This document shows, piece by piece, positions 15,873 through 25,321 of a stretch of DNA of 64,000 bases. The notes beneath the pieces are model-generated. The model did not search any database. It was given only the letters and a program-made list of their open reading frames with translations, and had not been told where the DNA came from. Position 1 is the first letter of the stretch, and every line of letters begins with the position of its first letter. The translations under genes were made by a program, and so were the position numbers. This stretch comes from Corallincola platygyrae (lineage in GTDB: Bacteria > Pseudomonadota > Gammaproteobacteria > Enterobacterales > Neiellaceae): contig NZ_BAABLI010000015.1 of the NCBI RefSeq assembly GCF_039544265.1, positions 1 through 64,000 on the forward strand. The letters are read 5' to 3'.

Positions 15873-17858
15873 ATGAAACAAGCAACAGACGTTACTAAAA
15901 TAGAACAACCTTCTCGTCGCGAAACCCGTGCTGCTGCACAGGCATTTTTCGACAATCTGGCGGATCTCTCCTTTCCCAACTCTCAGAAAGTGTTTGTCCA
16001 AGGTGAAATGCCAGGCGTAAAGGTGGGCATGCGTGAGATCTCTCTGGCACCGACCCTGACTGGTGGCACCAAAGACGCACCTGAGTTCACCGACAACGAT
16101 CCGGTGCGGGTGTATGACACTTCCGGTTACTACACCGAGCCAGGCGCAGAAGTGGACCTGCATAAAGGGCTACCACGCCTGCGCGAACAGTGGATCCTGG
16201 AGCGAGATAATACTGAGCAGTTGGAGGGGGTCAGCTCTGTCTATGCTCAGCAGCGACTGGCCAATGAAGGATTGGACCATATTCGCTTTGAGCACCTGCC
16301 CAAACCGCGTAAAGCTAAATTCGGTCAATGCGTCACCCAGATGCACTATGCTCGCGCTGGTGTTATCACTCCCGAAATGGAATACATCGCGCTACGTGAA
16401 AACATGGGCCGCGCCAAAGTCGCTGAAGAGCTGGCGGTGCAACATCCCGGAGAATCGTTTGGTGCCGCAACACCGAAAGAGATCACGCCCGAGTTTGTGC
16501 GCAAAGAAGTTGCCGAAGGTCGCGCCATCATACCTTCGAACATCAACCACCCTGAAGCGGAGCCAATGATTATCGGCCGCAACTTCCTAGTGAAAGTGAA
16601 TGCCAATATCGGTAACTCAGCGGTGACTTCGTCAATTGAAGAGGAAGTCGAAAAGCTGGTGTGGTCGACCCGTTGGGGCGCCGACACCGTGATGGATCTT
16701 TCTACTGGCCGATACATTCACGAAACACGTGAGTGGATTATCCGTAATAGCCCGGTGCCGATTGGTACCGTCCCAATTTATCAGGCGCTGGAGAAAGTAA
16801 AAGGCGTAGCGGAAAATCTGACCTGGGACGTGTTCCGCGATACTTTGCTGGAGCAATGTGAGCAGGGCGTGGACTACTTCACTATTCATGCGGGGGTGCT
16901 GTTAGCGTATGTGCCTATGACCGCCAGTCGCGTCACCGGTATCGTTTCTCGTGGTGGTTCCATTTTGGCCAAGTGGTGTTTGTCGCACCATGAAGAGAAC
17001 TTCCTCTACACCCACTTCCGTGAGATCTGCGAGATCTGTGCGGCCTATGATGTTTCTCTCAGCCTGGGTGATGGTTTGCGTCCTGGCTCGGTCGCCGACG
17101 CCAACGACCAGGCCCAGTTCAGTGAGCTCTACACTCTGGGTGAGCTGACCAAGATTGCTTGGGAATACGATGTGCAGGTGATGATTGAAGGCCCCGGTCA
17201 CGTACCGATGCAGTTGATCAAAGAGAACATGGATAAGCAACTCAGTGCCTGTCACGAAGCGCCGTTTTACACCTTGGGCCCACTGACTACAGATATCGCA
17301 CCGGGCTATGACCATATTACTTCGGGTATTGGTGCAGCGCAGATCGGTTGGTACGGCTGTGCCATGCTGTGTTACGTGACGCCTAAAGAACACCTGGGGC
17401 TGCCCAACAAAGAAGATGTGCGGGTAGGTCTTATCACCTACAAGATCGCGGCACATGCTGCAGACTTGGCCAAGGGGCATCCGGGTGCTCAGGTGCGTGA
17501 TAATGCACTTTCCAAAGCGCGTTTCGAGTTCCGCTGGGAAGACCAGTTTAATCTGGCGTTGGACCCTGATCGTGCCCGCGCCTATCACGATGAAACTATC
17601 CCACAGCAGTCAGGTAAAGTGGCGCACTTCTGCTCCATGTGTGGCCCTAAGTTCTGTTCAATGAAGATCTCTCAAGAAGTACGTGACTTCGCTGCCAGTC
17701 AGGAGCGGGCGATCAGCATCCAGCTAGTCGATGAAGTGATTACCACCACGATTAAAGACACGGATATTGCTGAAGCGGGCATGGCGGAGATGTCTCAGCA
17801 GTTCCGCGAGCACGGTAGCAAGTTGTATCAACCTGCCACAACAGAGGCGGAAGAATGA
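15873..17858 (+). CDS. thiC: Phosphomethylpyrimidine synthase ThiC
   Basis: The 661-residue radical-SAM enzyme converts aminoimidazole ribotide to HMP phosphate, the pyrimidine half of thiamine. The C-terminal cluster motif CSMCGPKFC gives Cys587, Cys590 and Cys595 (CX2CX4C), the unusual [4Fe-4S] site of ThiC. The core contains MIEGPGHVPM and the SLGDGLRPGS segment. The start at 15873 has GAGG five bases upstream; an extension to 15828 has no ribosome site. It is the first gene after the TPP riboswitch and overlaps thiDE by four bases (ATGA). Confidence 0.97.
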   Translation: MKQATDVTKIEQPSRRETRAAAQAFFDNLADLSFPNSQKVFVQGEMPGVKVGMREISLAPTLTGGTKDAPEFTDNDPVRVYDTSGYYTEPGAEVDLHKGLPRLREQWILERDNTEQLEGVSSVYAQQRLANEGLDHIRFEHLPKPRKAKFGQCVTQMHYARAGVITPEMEYIALRENMGRAKVAEELAVQHPGESFGAATPKEITPEFVRKEVAEGRAIIPSNINHPEAEPMIIGRNFLVKVNANIGNSAVTSSIEEEVEKLVWSTRWGADTVMDLSTGRYIHETREWIIRNSPVPIGTVPIYQALEKVKGVAENLTWDVFRDTLLEQCEQGVDYFTIHAGVLLAYVPMTASRVTGIVSRGGSILAKWCLSHHEENFLYTHFREICEICAAYDVSLSLGDGLRPGSVADANDQAQFSELYTLGELTKIAWEYDVQVMIEGPGHVPMQLIKENMDKQLSACHEAPFYTLGPLTTDIAPGYDHITSGIGAAQIGWYGCAMLCYVTPKEHLGLPNKEDVRVGLITYKIAAHAADLAKGHPGAQVRDNALSKARFEFRWEDQFNLALDPDRARAYHDETIPQQSGKVAHFCSMCGPKFCSMKISQEVRDFAASQERAISIQLVDEVITTTIKDTDIAEAGMAEMSQQFREHGSKLYQPATTEAEE

Positions 17859-19477
17859 TCACGCCTTACACCTGCACCGGAGAGCTGGCAACGCCAGCTT
17901 TGCCGGTGGAAAGGACTGTGAAGAAGCCGCTCAAAAAACCGATAGTATGGGCCATTGGTGGCTCAGACAGTGGCGCTGGCGCGGGCATTCAGGCCGATAT
18001 ACAGGCGATCAACGGGTTGGGGGCGCACGCCTGTACCCTGGTTACAGCAGTCACTGCACAGTCGTCAGTGGGTGTTCGTTCGGTCAATCCGGTATCCGTT
18101 GAGGTACTGGCTGATCAGTTGACGGCCTTGCAAGAGGATATGCCGCCAAGGGTAATCAAAATCGGTTTGCTGCCTTCAGTCCCGCAGGTGCGTTATCTTG
18201 CCGATTATATTGCCACCCTGAAGCAGCAGGCGAATGCGCCAAAAGTGATTTTTGATCCAGTAGCTGTGGCCAGCTCTGGCGACCGAATGGCTGATGACGG
18301 CGTATTAGCGGCTGTTTGTCAGTACCTGTTGCCCTTAGTGGATCTGCTCACGCCAAACCTGATCGAGGCCTTTGCTTTAGCTGATATGCCGTTTGAGAAC
18401 GCGACATCGCCGGAACGGCTGGTTGATAAGTTGCTGCAAACAGGTGTTGGCTCCGTCTTACTCAAAGGTGGCCATGCTCTATCTGAGACGGCTGCGGAGG
18501 CTGCGCCGGAGAGTACGCCGGAGAGTTCACAAGTTACCGATCTGTGGAGTAACGGTAGTGAGCAGCGCTGGCTGCGCTCGACCCGCATCAACACTGCCCA
18601 TGGTCACGGCACCGGCTGTGTCCTGGCCAGTGCCATTTCGGCTGTATGGTCGTTGGGATACGCACTGGAAGATGCGTTGGTGTTTGCCCGAGCCTATCTG
18701 CAGCAAGGCCTGGTGAATGCCTATGGCGTGGGTCTGGGCGCTGGGCCTTTGCTACATGGCGGCTGGCCGACGGATCCTAAATGTCTGCCTCTTGTAGGGG
18801 GAAGTGAACAGGAGCTGGTCGTCGACGATAAAGAGCAAGCAGCCTCTTTCGTGCCCTGTCCCAAACAGTTGGGCTTATACCCTGTCGTTGATTCCGTCGA
18901 GTGGATCGAGCGGCTGCTAAAGGCTGGCGTAAAGACGCTCCAGCTGCGCATTAAAGATCCTGATCATCCTGAGTTAAAAGCGCAGGTCGCCAAAGCGGTG
19001 GCATTGGGTAAACAGTATCAGGCTCGCCTATTTATCAATGACTATTGGCAGCTGGCGATAGATGCCGGGGCTTATGGCGTGCATTTAGGGCAGGAGGACT
19101 TGTTGACCGCAGATCTTGACGTCATTAAATCGGCGGGACTGCGGCTTGGCCTAAGTACTCACGGTATTTACGAGTTACTGCGCGCAGCACAAATAAAACC
19201 GAGCTATTTGGCGCTGGGGCACATCTATCCGACCCAAACCAAACAGATGCCGTCAAAACCGCAAGGTGTGTATCGCCTAGCACAACAGGTGGCGCTTTGC
19301 CCCGACGTGCCACTGGTAGCGATTGGTGGGATCTCCCTTGAAAGAGCAGAGCCGGTAGCTGCAACCGGCGTCGGTAGTATTGCCGTGGTTACTGCGATCA
19401 CTCGAGCGGAACAGCCTGAGCAGGTAATTGCTCAGTTCAATGCCTGTCTGAGTAGATTGGACGAGGTGCAGCCATGA
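17855..19477 (+). CDS. thiDE: Fused HMP(-P) kinase / thiamine-phosphate synthase (ThiD-ThiE)
   Basis: This is a 540-residue bifunctional protein. Residues about 25-300 form the ThiD ribokinase-like domain, with AIGGSDSGAGAGIQADI near the start and the anion-hole region NTAHGHGTGC at about 247. It phosphorylates HMP and HMP-P. Residues about 325-540 form the ThiE TIM barrel (LGLYPVVDS, LQLRIKD, GVHLGQEDL, GHIYPTQTK, AIGGI), which joins HMP-PP with the thiazole phosphate. A Ser/Glu-rich stretch (about 212-225) lies within the ThiD domain. It overlaps thiC and thiS by four bases each. Confidence 0.93.
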   Translation: MITPYTCTGELATPALPVERTVKKPLKKPIVWAIGGSDSGAGAGIQADIQAINGLGAHACTLVTAVTAQSSVGVRSVNPVSVEVLADQLTALQEDMPPRVIKIGLLPSVPQVRYLADYIATLKQQANAPKVIFDPVAVASSGDRMADDGVLAAVCQYLLPLVDLLTPNLIEAFALADMPFENATSPERLVDKLLQTGVGSVLLKGGHALSETAAEAAPESTPESSQVTDLWSNGSEQRWLRSTRINTAHGHGTGCVLASAISAVWSLGYALEDALVFARAYLQQGLVNAYGVGLGAGPLLHGGWPTDPKCLPLVGGSEQELVVDDKEQAASFVPCPKQLGLYPVVDSVEWIERLLKAGVKTLQLRIKDPDHPELKAQVAKAVALGKQYQARLFINDYWQLAIDAGAYGVHLGQEDLLTADLDVIKSAGLRLGLSTHGIYELLRAAQIKPSYLALGHIYPTQTKQMPSKPQGVYRLAQQVALCPDVPLVAIGGISLERAEPVAATGVGSIAVVTAITRAEQPEQVIAQFNACLSRLDEVQP

Positions 19478-19677
19478 CTCAGGTATTTGTGAATGGCGAA
19501 GCTGTGGATTGCCCGATAGGGGCCACTGTGGCTGAGTTGTTGCGGCTTCAGCAGTTTGACACATTGGGTATCGCCGTCGCGGTCAACCAGCAGATCATAC
19601 CTCGGGGTCAATGGCATCTGCATGAGTTGGCACATCAAGATCATATCCAGCTATTTAAAGCGATAGCCGGTGGCTAG
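19474..19677 (+). CDS. thiS: Sulfur carrier protein ThiS
   Basis: The 67-residue ubiquitin-like protein ends in the required GlyGly, which is adenylated by ThiF and converted to a thiocarboxylate for thiazole formation by ThiG. It contains VNGEAVDCP near the start and IAVAVNQQIIPRGQW in the middle, both typical of ThiS. The start overlaps the thiDE stop (ATGA). ThiG follows after 22 bases. Confidence 0.95.
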   Translation: MTQVFVNGEAVDCPIGATVAELLRLQQFDTLGIAVAVNQQIIPRGQWHLHELAHQDHIQLFKAIAGG

Positions 19678-19699
19678 AGAAAATAGGTGAGAGAGACAT

Positions 19700-20479
19700 A
19701 TGTTAACTATTGCAGGTAAGTCATTTTCCAGTCGATTGTTCTCAGGCACGGGCAAATTCGCCAACGCAGAGCAGATGGCAAAGGCGATTTTGGCCAGTGG
19801 TACCGAGCTGGTGACCATGGCGATGAAGCGAGTCGATTTGGAAAGCAAACAGGATGATATTCTTCGTCCGCTTATCGAGGCGGGTGTGAACCTTCTGCCC
19901 AATACATCAGGGGCAAAAAGCGCTGAAGAAGCGGTGTTTGCAGCGCAGCTGGCCCGCGATGCGTTGGGTACTGAGTGGGTGAAACTGGAAATACATCCTG
20001 ATCCCAAATATCTGATGCCAGATCCTATCGAAACCCTGAAAGCGGCAGAGCAGCTGGTGCAGCAGGGGTTTAATGTGTTGCCTTATGTGCATGCTGATCC
20101 TGTGCTGTGTAAACGGTTAGAAGAGGTAGGCTGTGCGGCGGTGATGCCTCTGGGCTCACCGATTGGCTCGAATCAGGGCCTCCGCACCCGTGAGTTTTTG
20201 CAAATCATTGTCGAGCAGGCGAGGGTTCCCGTCGTTGTTGACGCAGGAATTGGTGCACCATCCGATGCCAGCCTGGCAATGGAGCTGGGTGCTGATGCCG
20301 TGCTGGTAAATACCGCTATCGCCGTGGCTGCCGATCCGGTTGCCATGGGGCGGGCCTTTAAGATGGCCGTTGAGGCTGGACGAATGGCATATGAAGCTGG
20401 CTTGGGGACAAAACAGCAGATCGCAGTAGCCAGCAGCCCACTGACGGCATTCCTTGACCAAGCCGAGGTGTGCCAGTGA
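19700..20479 (+). CDS. thiG: Thiazole synthase ThiG
   Basis: This 259-residue TIM-barrel protein makes the thiazole phosphate from deoxyxylulose phosphate, dehydroglycine and ThiS thiocarboxylate. Lys95 in EWVKLEIHPD is the Schiff-base lysine. The phosphate-binding region includes MPLGSPIGSNQGL and DAGIGAPSDA. The ATG has a GAGAGA-type site upstream. It overlaps thiH by a GTGA junction. Confidence 0.95.
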   Translation: MLTIAGKSFSSRLFSGTGKFANAEQMAKAILASGTELVTMAMKRVDLESKQDDILRPLIEAGVNLLPNTSGAKSAEEAVFAAQLARDALGTEWVKLEIHPDPKYLMPDPIETLKAAEQLVQQGFNVLPYVHADPVLCKRLEEVGCAAVMPLGSPIGSNQGLRTREFLQIIVEQARVPVVVDAGIGAPSDASLAMELGADAVLVNTAIAVAADPVAMGRAFKMAVEAGRMAYEAGLGTKQQIAVASSPLTAFLDQAEVCQ

Positions 20480-21600
20480 GTTTTGCCGAGCAGATCGCCA
20501 CTTGGGATTGGGATGATTTGGCGCTGACCATCAATGGTAAAACTACCGTTGATGTGCAGCGAGCGCTGGCCAAACCAAAACGCGACCTCGACGATTTCCA
20601 GGCGTTGATATCGCCAGCGGCAGAGCCGTTTCTGGAGCAGATGGCACAGCAGGCGGCGATGCTGACCCGACAACGGTTTGGCCACACTATTCAGCTCTAT
20701 ATCCCGCTCTATCTGTCCAATATGTGCAGCAACATCTGCACCTATTGTGGCTTCTCCATGCATAACCCGATCCGACGTAAAACCCTGGATATGGCAGAGC
20801 TGACCGAAGAAGCCCATGCGATCAAGGCTCTAGGGTTCGAGCACTTGCTGCTGGTGACCGGGGAGTCGGAACGCAAAGTCGGCATGGACTACTTTCGCAA
20901 GGCGTTGCCTTTGCTGCGGCAGCATTTCTCTCATTTGTCGATGGAAGTTCAGCCGCTGGCCACGGAGGAGTACGCAGAGTTAATTGGTCTCGGTTTGGAT
21001 ACGGTTTTGGTTTATCAGGAAACCTATAACCGCCGTACCTATGCCGAGCATCACCTGAAGGGGCAGAAAACCGATTTTGATTGGCGATTGGCGACCGCGG
21101 AGAGGTTGGGCGAAGCTGGTATTGATAAGATAGGCCTCGGCGCTTTGATTGGCTTGGATGATTGGCGCGTAGATAGCTTTCACGTAGCCGCGCATCTGGA
21201 TTATCTGGAGCGACGTTTTTGGAAAACTCGCTACAGCCTGTCGTTTCCAAGGTTGCGTCCATGCACCGGTGGCTTAGAGCCCAAGTCAGTGATGACAGAT
21301 CGACAACTGGTACAACTGATATGTGCTTATCGCTTGTTAAACGGGCAGGTGGAGATCTCGCTGTCGACTCGCGAATCTGCCAGTTTTCGCGATAGCGTAT
21401 TACCACTGGGTGTTACCACTATGAGTGCTTATTCCAGTACTCAACCGGGTGGCTATGCTGATGGCCGTGTGGCGCAGCTGGAGCAGTTTGAGATCTCTGA
21501 TGATCGACACCCTCAGGCGATTGCTACCAGACTAAAACTGCTTGGATTTCAACCAGTTTGGAAAGATTGGGACCAAGCATTTAGCGACGGCGTGATCTGA
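20476..21600 (+). CDS. thiH: 2-iminoacetate synthase ThiH (radical SAM)
   Basis: The 374-residue enzyme cleaves tyrosine to give dehydroglycine for ThiG. The radical-SAM motif CSNICTYC gives Cys84, Cys88 and Cys91 (CX3CX2C). Length matches E. coli ThiH. I place the start at the GTG at 20476, which overlaps the thiG stop and has GAGG seven bases upstream; a GTG at 20470 is the alternative. Use of ThiH rather than the oxygen-dependent glycine oxidase ThiO fits a facultative or anaerobic lifestyle. It is the last gene of the riboswitch operon. Confidence 0.95.
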   Translation: MSFAEQIATWDWDDLALTINGKTTVDVQRALAKPKRDLDDFQALISPAAEPFLEQMAQQAAMLTRQRFGHTIQLYIPLYLSNMCSNICTYCGFSMHNPIRRKTLDMAELTEEAHAIKALGFEHLLLVTGESERKVGMDYFRKALPLLRQHFSHLSMEVQPLATEEYAELIGLGLDTVLVYQETYNRRTYAEHHLKGQKTDFDWRLATAERLGEAGIDKIGLGALIGLDDWRVDSFHVAAHLDYLERRFWKTRYSLSFPRLRPCTGGLEPKSVMTDRQLVQLICAYRLLNGQVEISLSTRESASFRDSVLPLGVTTMSAYSSTQPGGYADGRVAQLEQFEISDDRHPQAIATRLKLLGFQPVWKDWDQAFSDGVI

Positions 21601-21676
21601 CCCCATCCTTTTCTTGCTAGCGGCCATGGTAGAATTGAGACTCAACTTAGTTCCAGCCCCTGCCGGAGTATTGTAG

Positions 21677-22138
21677 ATGCGGCTCACTACCTATACAGAT
21701 TTTGGTTTACGTACCCTGATCTATTTGGCGTTATTGCCAAGGGATCAGAAGACCAGTATCGCTGAGGTGTCGGCTCACTATCAGGTGTCACGCAACCATA
21801 TGGTCAAGGTGATCCACCAGTTGGCCAAGTTGGGTTATGTGTCGTCGACCCGGGGCAAAGGCGGCGGGATTCGATTGGGCATGCCAGCGGACGAGATCTG
21901 TGTGGGGGATGTGGTTCGAGCCCTCGAGAACGCTCTGGATGGGATTGACTGTAACTCTCCCGCCTGCTGTTTGACGCCATCTTGTCGTCTCAAAGGCGTA
22001 CTCAAGAAAGCTGTCAATGCGTTTTTGGCAGTGCTGGATGAGTACACCTTGGCAGAGCTAATTGTTAATCGCGACGACCTTATTCCACTGCTCTGGAAAG
22101 ATGGACTACCTGGCAAAGAAGTGAGCACAGAGTCATGA
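21677..22138 (+). CDS. nsrR: Nitric-oxide-sensing Rrf2 repressor NsrR
   Basis: The 153-residue protein has an N-terminal winged helix (SIAEVSAHYQVSRNHMVKVI, about 27-46). An iron-sulfur ligand cluster is formed by Cys92, Cys97 and Cys103, at nearly the same positions as in E. coli NsrR, plus an adjacent Cys98. NsrR represses NO-defence genes until its cluster reacts with NO. The start has CGGAG eight bases upstream. It stands alone, with no hmp, norV or hcp beside it. The HAO-like/NapC pair 13 kb away is a speculative target. Confidence 0.92.
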   Translation: MRLTTYTDFGLRTLIYLALLPRDQKTSIAEVSAHYQVSRNHMVKVIHQLAKLGYVSSTRGKGGGIRLGMPADEICVGDVVRALENALDGIDCNSPACCLTPSCRLKGVLKKAVNAFLAVLDEYTLAELIVNRDDLIPLLWKDGLPGKEVSTES

Positions 22139-22199
22139 GCCTTTCTCTTCAATAGGAGTGGCACATGACGTCTGTTTCTTATGCTCTGAAAGTTGTCAT

Positions 22200-22808
22200 C
22201 TAAGCAAAGTAGCCGGGATCTGGCTGCCAGAACTCTCTGATATCCACCGTTGCCATGCCTGCTGCTTTTGCTGCATCGATACCCGCATCACCATCTTCGA
22301 ATACCACACAACGAGTTGGCTCTACTTTCAGCATTTCGGCGGCCAGCAGAAAAGTATCTGGCTCTGGTTTATGTTTGGTTACCAGATCTGCACCGACCAC
22401 GGCGGAGAATAGCTCATGAATGCCGGCCAGTTTAAGTAGTGAGTGGGCTTCATCCGTGCCAGAACCGGTGCCAATCCCCTGAGGTTTCTTACCAAAATAG
22501 TGCCGAGCAATATCAGCAATTGGCGTAGCGGTTACGCCATGGGCCATCAGGTCGTCGACCCGCTGTTGTTTGAATTCAACGCCTGCGCTGAAGTCTCGTA
22601 CCGGTAGTCCCGCTTCTTCAGCGATGATTTCCATCGTTCTCAGCGTCGGCAGGCCCACTAGAGATCGCATTAACTCAGGGAGAACGGGCAGTTCGACAAA
22701 CGCTAGAGTGTCTCGCCAGGCTTGCTCATGCAGCGCCATGGTGTCGAGCAGCGTGCCATCCATATCGAAGATAAGGGCGTCGTAAGCTTGGTAATCGGAT
22801 AGCTTCAT
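22200..22808 (-). CDS. HAD-family phosphatase, beta-phosphoglucomutase-like (YqaB-like)
   Basis: The 202-residue soluble protein has HAD motif I FDMDGTLLDT (about 14-23), a four-helix cap, motif III Lys in KHKPEPD and motif IV FEDGDAGIDAA. These mark the subfamily of beta-phosphoglucomutase and YqaB, which act on sugar phosphates. Motif IV GDAG matches the group. The exact substrate cannot be read from sequence; fructose-1-phosphatase activity as in YqaB is one possibility. It is convergent with nsrR, with a 61-base gap. Confidence 0.85.
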   Translation of the reverse strand: MKLSDYQAYDALIFDMDGTLLDTMALHEQAWRDTLAFVELPVLPELMRSLVGLPTLRTMEIIAEEAGLPVRDFSAGVEFKQQRVDDLMAHGVTATPIADIARHYFGKKPQGIGTGSGTDEAHSLLKLAGIHELFSAVVGADLVTKHKPEPDTFLLAAEMLKVEPTRCVVFEDGDAGIDAAKAAGMATVDIREFWQPDPGYFA

Positions 22809-23091
22809 TTATATGTAGAACGTTTTCAGGGAGCAGACGAGCGTCAGAATATCTTGCTTGAATAAAGGTTTCGAGAAATTTCCTTTTCACGTTTTTTTGA
22901 TCTGAAAGAAAAGAACATCACTGATTAGACCAATGAGCACAGTTTGTTAACGAAGTGTGATCAACACCTCTAAGTGGTGAAAAAAACAGCATATAATCTG
23001 GAATCCTAAATCAGGATTAAGTGAATTCCTTACATTTCAAGGACAAGGCGACGCAGAAAAGGAGGTCAGCGCGCTTATTTGGGGACATTCG

Positions 23092-23964
23092 ATGTATGCA
23101 GTGATTGTAAACCCCCTCAGTGGTTGTGGTCAGGCATTGAGCATAGCCAAGCGGGTGATGCAACGAATTGAAAAAGCAGGCGAAAAAGGCCGGCTGATCC
23201 ACTGCTATGCGCTCGAAAATCTCCGTCACCAATTACAACAGGCCGCAGATAACGGCGTAATAAACCTGGTTATCGTTGGCGGCGATGGCACTGCCCATCA
23301 AATCATCAACCACCTTCCTCATTACGATTTCAATATTGGTTTTGTTCCCGCTGGTAGCGGCAATGACTTAGTGCGTGCATTGGAGTTAGGCCACTGTGAA
23401 CAGGAACAGATCGATGTGGCTCTGTTTACTCCCCCACAGAGCGTGCCACTGGGGCGATGCAATGGTAGCTATTTTTTAACCTCGGTTGGCATCGGCTTTG
23501 AAGGTCATATTGCCCACCAGGCGGCTGGGAAACGTCGCGGAAGAAGGGCAAGTTACCACGGCGCCATACTGGGCAACCTGTTTAACTACCAGCATCACAA
23601 AGCCAAGTTTGTAAACTGTCAGTGGAAAAGTGACGAAGAGTTTCTGATGTGCACTGTCGCTAATAGTCCCTTCAGCGGTGGCGGCTTTAAAGTGGCACCG
23701 GGAGCCAGCCTGCAGAATCGCGAGTTATCCTTGGTTCGCATGGCTCCAATTGGTGGTTGGTCACGTTTACCCATGATGTTCAAAGTCGCGAAAGGTGATC
23801 ATGTGGAGGCGCCAACGGTCAAGCAGATTAATCTGAATCAGCTCGAGATCCGTGCCAGCCAGCGTATTCCTGCCCATATTGACGGTGAACCCTTTTACGC
23901 AAATCGCTTCTGTTTCTCCAGCTCTGACACATCGATCAAGGTCCGTTGCCTCGGACTGCGCTAA
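23092..23964 (+). CDS. Diacylglycerol-kinase-family lipid kinase (YegS/BmrU-like)
   Basis: The 290-residue protein opens MYAVIVNPLSGCGQA, the catalytic-domain start of lipid kinases. It has the nucleotide-binding GGDGT at residues 63-67, then VPAGSGNDLVRAL and VGIGFEGHIA, and the C-terminal IDGEPF. These enzymes phosphorylate membrane lipids such as diacylglycerol or phosphatidylglycerol on the cytoplasmic face. A GGGGA ribosome site precedes the ATG, and a TATAAT-like -10 lies near 22993. It is followed 25 bases later by thiF/moeB, so the two may be co-transcribed. Confidence 0.88.
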   Translation: MYAVIVNPLSGCGQALSIAKRVMQRIEKAGEKGRLIHCYALENLRHQLQQAADNGVINLVIVGGDGTAHQIINHLPHYDFNIGFVPAGSGNDLVRALELGHCEQEQIDVALFTPPQSVPLGRCNGSYFLTSVGIGFEGHIAHQAAGKRRGRRASYHGAILGNLFNYQHHKAKFVNCQWKSDEEFLMCTVANSPFSGGGFKVAPGASLQNRELSLVRMAPIGGWSRLPMMFKVAKGDHVEAPTVKQINLNQLEIRASQRIPAHIDGEPFYANRFCFSSSDTSIKVRCLGLR

Positions 23965-23989
23965 TTCGGTATGGTAAGCCCCTGATTTC

Positions 23990-24769
23990 ATGACAGAGTT
24001 GATCCCATTCCCGATGCTGACCTCTAAAGAACAGTTACGTTATAGCCGCCATTTGTTATTGAGCGACATCGGTGAAGCCGGGCAGTTGAAACTAAAATCT
24101 GCCACTGTGCTTATCGTTGGCCTGGGTGGCCTGGGATCTCCAGCAGCGCAATACCTGACCGCGGCTGGTGTCGGCAAGTTGCTACTGGCGGATGGCGATA
24201 GCCTGGACAGCAGCAACCTGCAACGGCAGGTGTTGTATCGCACCGAGCAGGTTGGTGAGCTTAAAGCTGAGCTCGCTTTGGAGCAGCTGGAATCTCTTAA
24301 CGATGAAGTCCAGTTGGAAGCGATTGCAGAAGCGCTTAATGAGGAAAGTCTTGCGACATACCTGCCTGAGGTTGATTTGGTGCTGGATTGCACCGATAAC
24401 TTTGAAACCCGCCACGCTATCAATCGTGCTTGCCACCACTATGGTGTGGGCCTTATCTCCGCGGCGGCGATTCGTTTTGAAGGGCAGCTGGCCAGCTTTA
24501 ATCATCGTCAGCAGGACAGTGCTTCGCCCTGCTACCACTGTTTGTATCCCGAGACTGGTGAGTCGCCGACATTGAATTGCAGTAACAGTGGTGTTGTAGG
24601 CCCTTTACTGGGTATTTTGGGCAGTATGCAGGCACTTGAAGCGGTTAAATGGTTGCTGGAGATGCCTGTACCCAGCTTGAACCGACTGCGACTGTTTGAT
24701 GCCAAGACCCTGGAATGGCAGAACTTTGCCATCAGCAAAGACCCAAACTGCCCGGTTTGCGCTAAGTGA
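23990..24769 (+). CDS. ThiF/MoeB-family adenylyltransferase
   Basis: The 259-residue E1-like enzyme has the ATP-binding VLIVGLGGLGSPAAQYL (about 40-56), SNLQRQVLYR and DCTDNFETR motifs. A Zn site is formed by CYHC and CPVC. It adenylates the C-terminal GlyGly of ThiS (ThiF) or MoaD (MoeB). The riboswitch thi operon lacks a thiF, and no moa/moe genes are nearby, so serving ThiS, perhaps as well as MoaD, is a reasonable inference. The ribosome site is weak; a second ATG at 24014 is an alternative start and aligns better with E. coli MoeB. Confidence 0.85.
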   Translation: MTELIPFPMLTSKEQLRYSRHLLLSDIGEAGQLKLKSATVLIVGLGGLGSPAAQYLTAAGVGKLLLADGDSLDSSNLQRQVLYRTEQVGELKAELALEQLESLNDEVQLEAIAEALNEESLATYLPEVDLVLDCTDNFETRHAINRACHHYGVGLISAAAIRFEGQLASFNHRQQDSASPCYHCLYPETGESPTLNCSNSGVVGPLLGILGSMQALEAVKWLLEMPVPSLNRLRLFDAKTLEWQNFAISKDPNCPVCAK

Positions 24770-24829
24770 TCCGACCTGTTAGCTTTACTGTACTAATCGC
24801 TTTGATATGGGCCTGCGAGGCAGCTGCAG

Positions 24830-25321
24830 ATGAGCAATGTTTACCAGTTTGAAGTTACCAATAATGTTGGACAGCCGGTATCTATGTCGGCTTATGAAGG
24901 CAAAGTGCTACTGATTGTTAATACCGCCAGTGCTTGTGGCTTTACACCGCAATACGCCGGGCTGGAAACCTTATACAAAAAGTATAAAGAGCAAGGGTTT
25001 GAAGTGTTGGCTTTCCCATGTAACCAGTTTGGTGCGCAGGAGAAAGGCAGCAACGAAGAGATTGCCAAGTTCTGTGATTTGAACTTCAACATCAGCTTTC
25101 CACTGTTCGCCAAATTGGATGTGAATGGTGCAACAACTGATCCGCTGTTTGCTCACCTGAAGAGTGAAGCCAAAGGCTTGCTTGGCAGCGAGCGCATTAA
25201 GTGGAATTTCACCAAGTTTCTGGTTAACCGCAAAGGGGAAGTGGTTAAGCGTTTTGCCACGGCCACCAAGCCGGAGCAATTAGTGTCAGCCATCGAAAGT
25301 GAGTTAGCAAAAAGCGTTTAA
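24830..25321 (+). CDS. Glutathione/thioredoxin-type peroxidase (GPx family, BtuE-like)
   Basis: The 163-residue cytoplasmic protein contains NTASACGFTPQY with catalytic Cys36, FPCNQFGAQE and WNFTKFLV, the tetrad residues of non-selenium glutathione peroxidases. It reduces hydrogen and lipid peroxides. Bacterial members often prefer thioredoxin. Its last four bases overlap the 3' end of the convergent PilZ gene. It complements tpx and gor elsewhere in the window. Confidence 0.92.
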   Translation: MSNVYQFEVTNNVGQPVSMSAYEGKVLLIVNTASACGFTPQYAGLETLYKKYKEQGFEVLAFPCNQFGAQEKGSNEEIAKFCDLNFNISFPLFAKLDVNGATTDPLFAHLKSEAKGLLGSERIKWNFTKFLVNRKGEVVKRFATATKPEQLVSAIESELAKSV

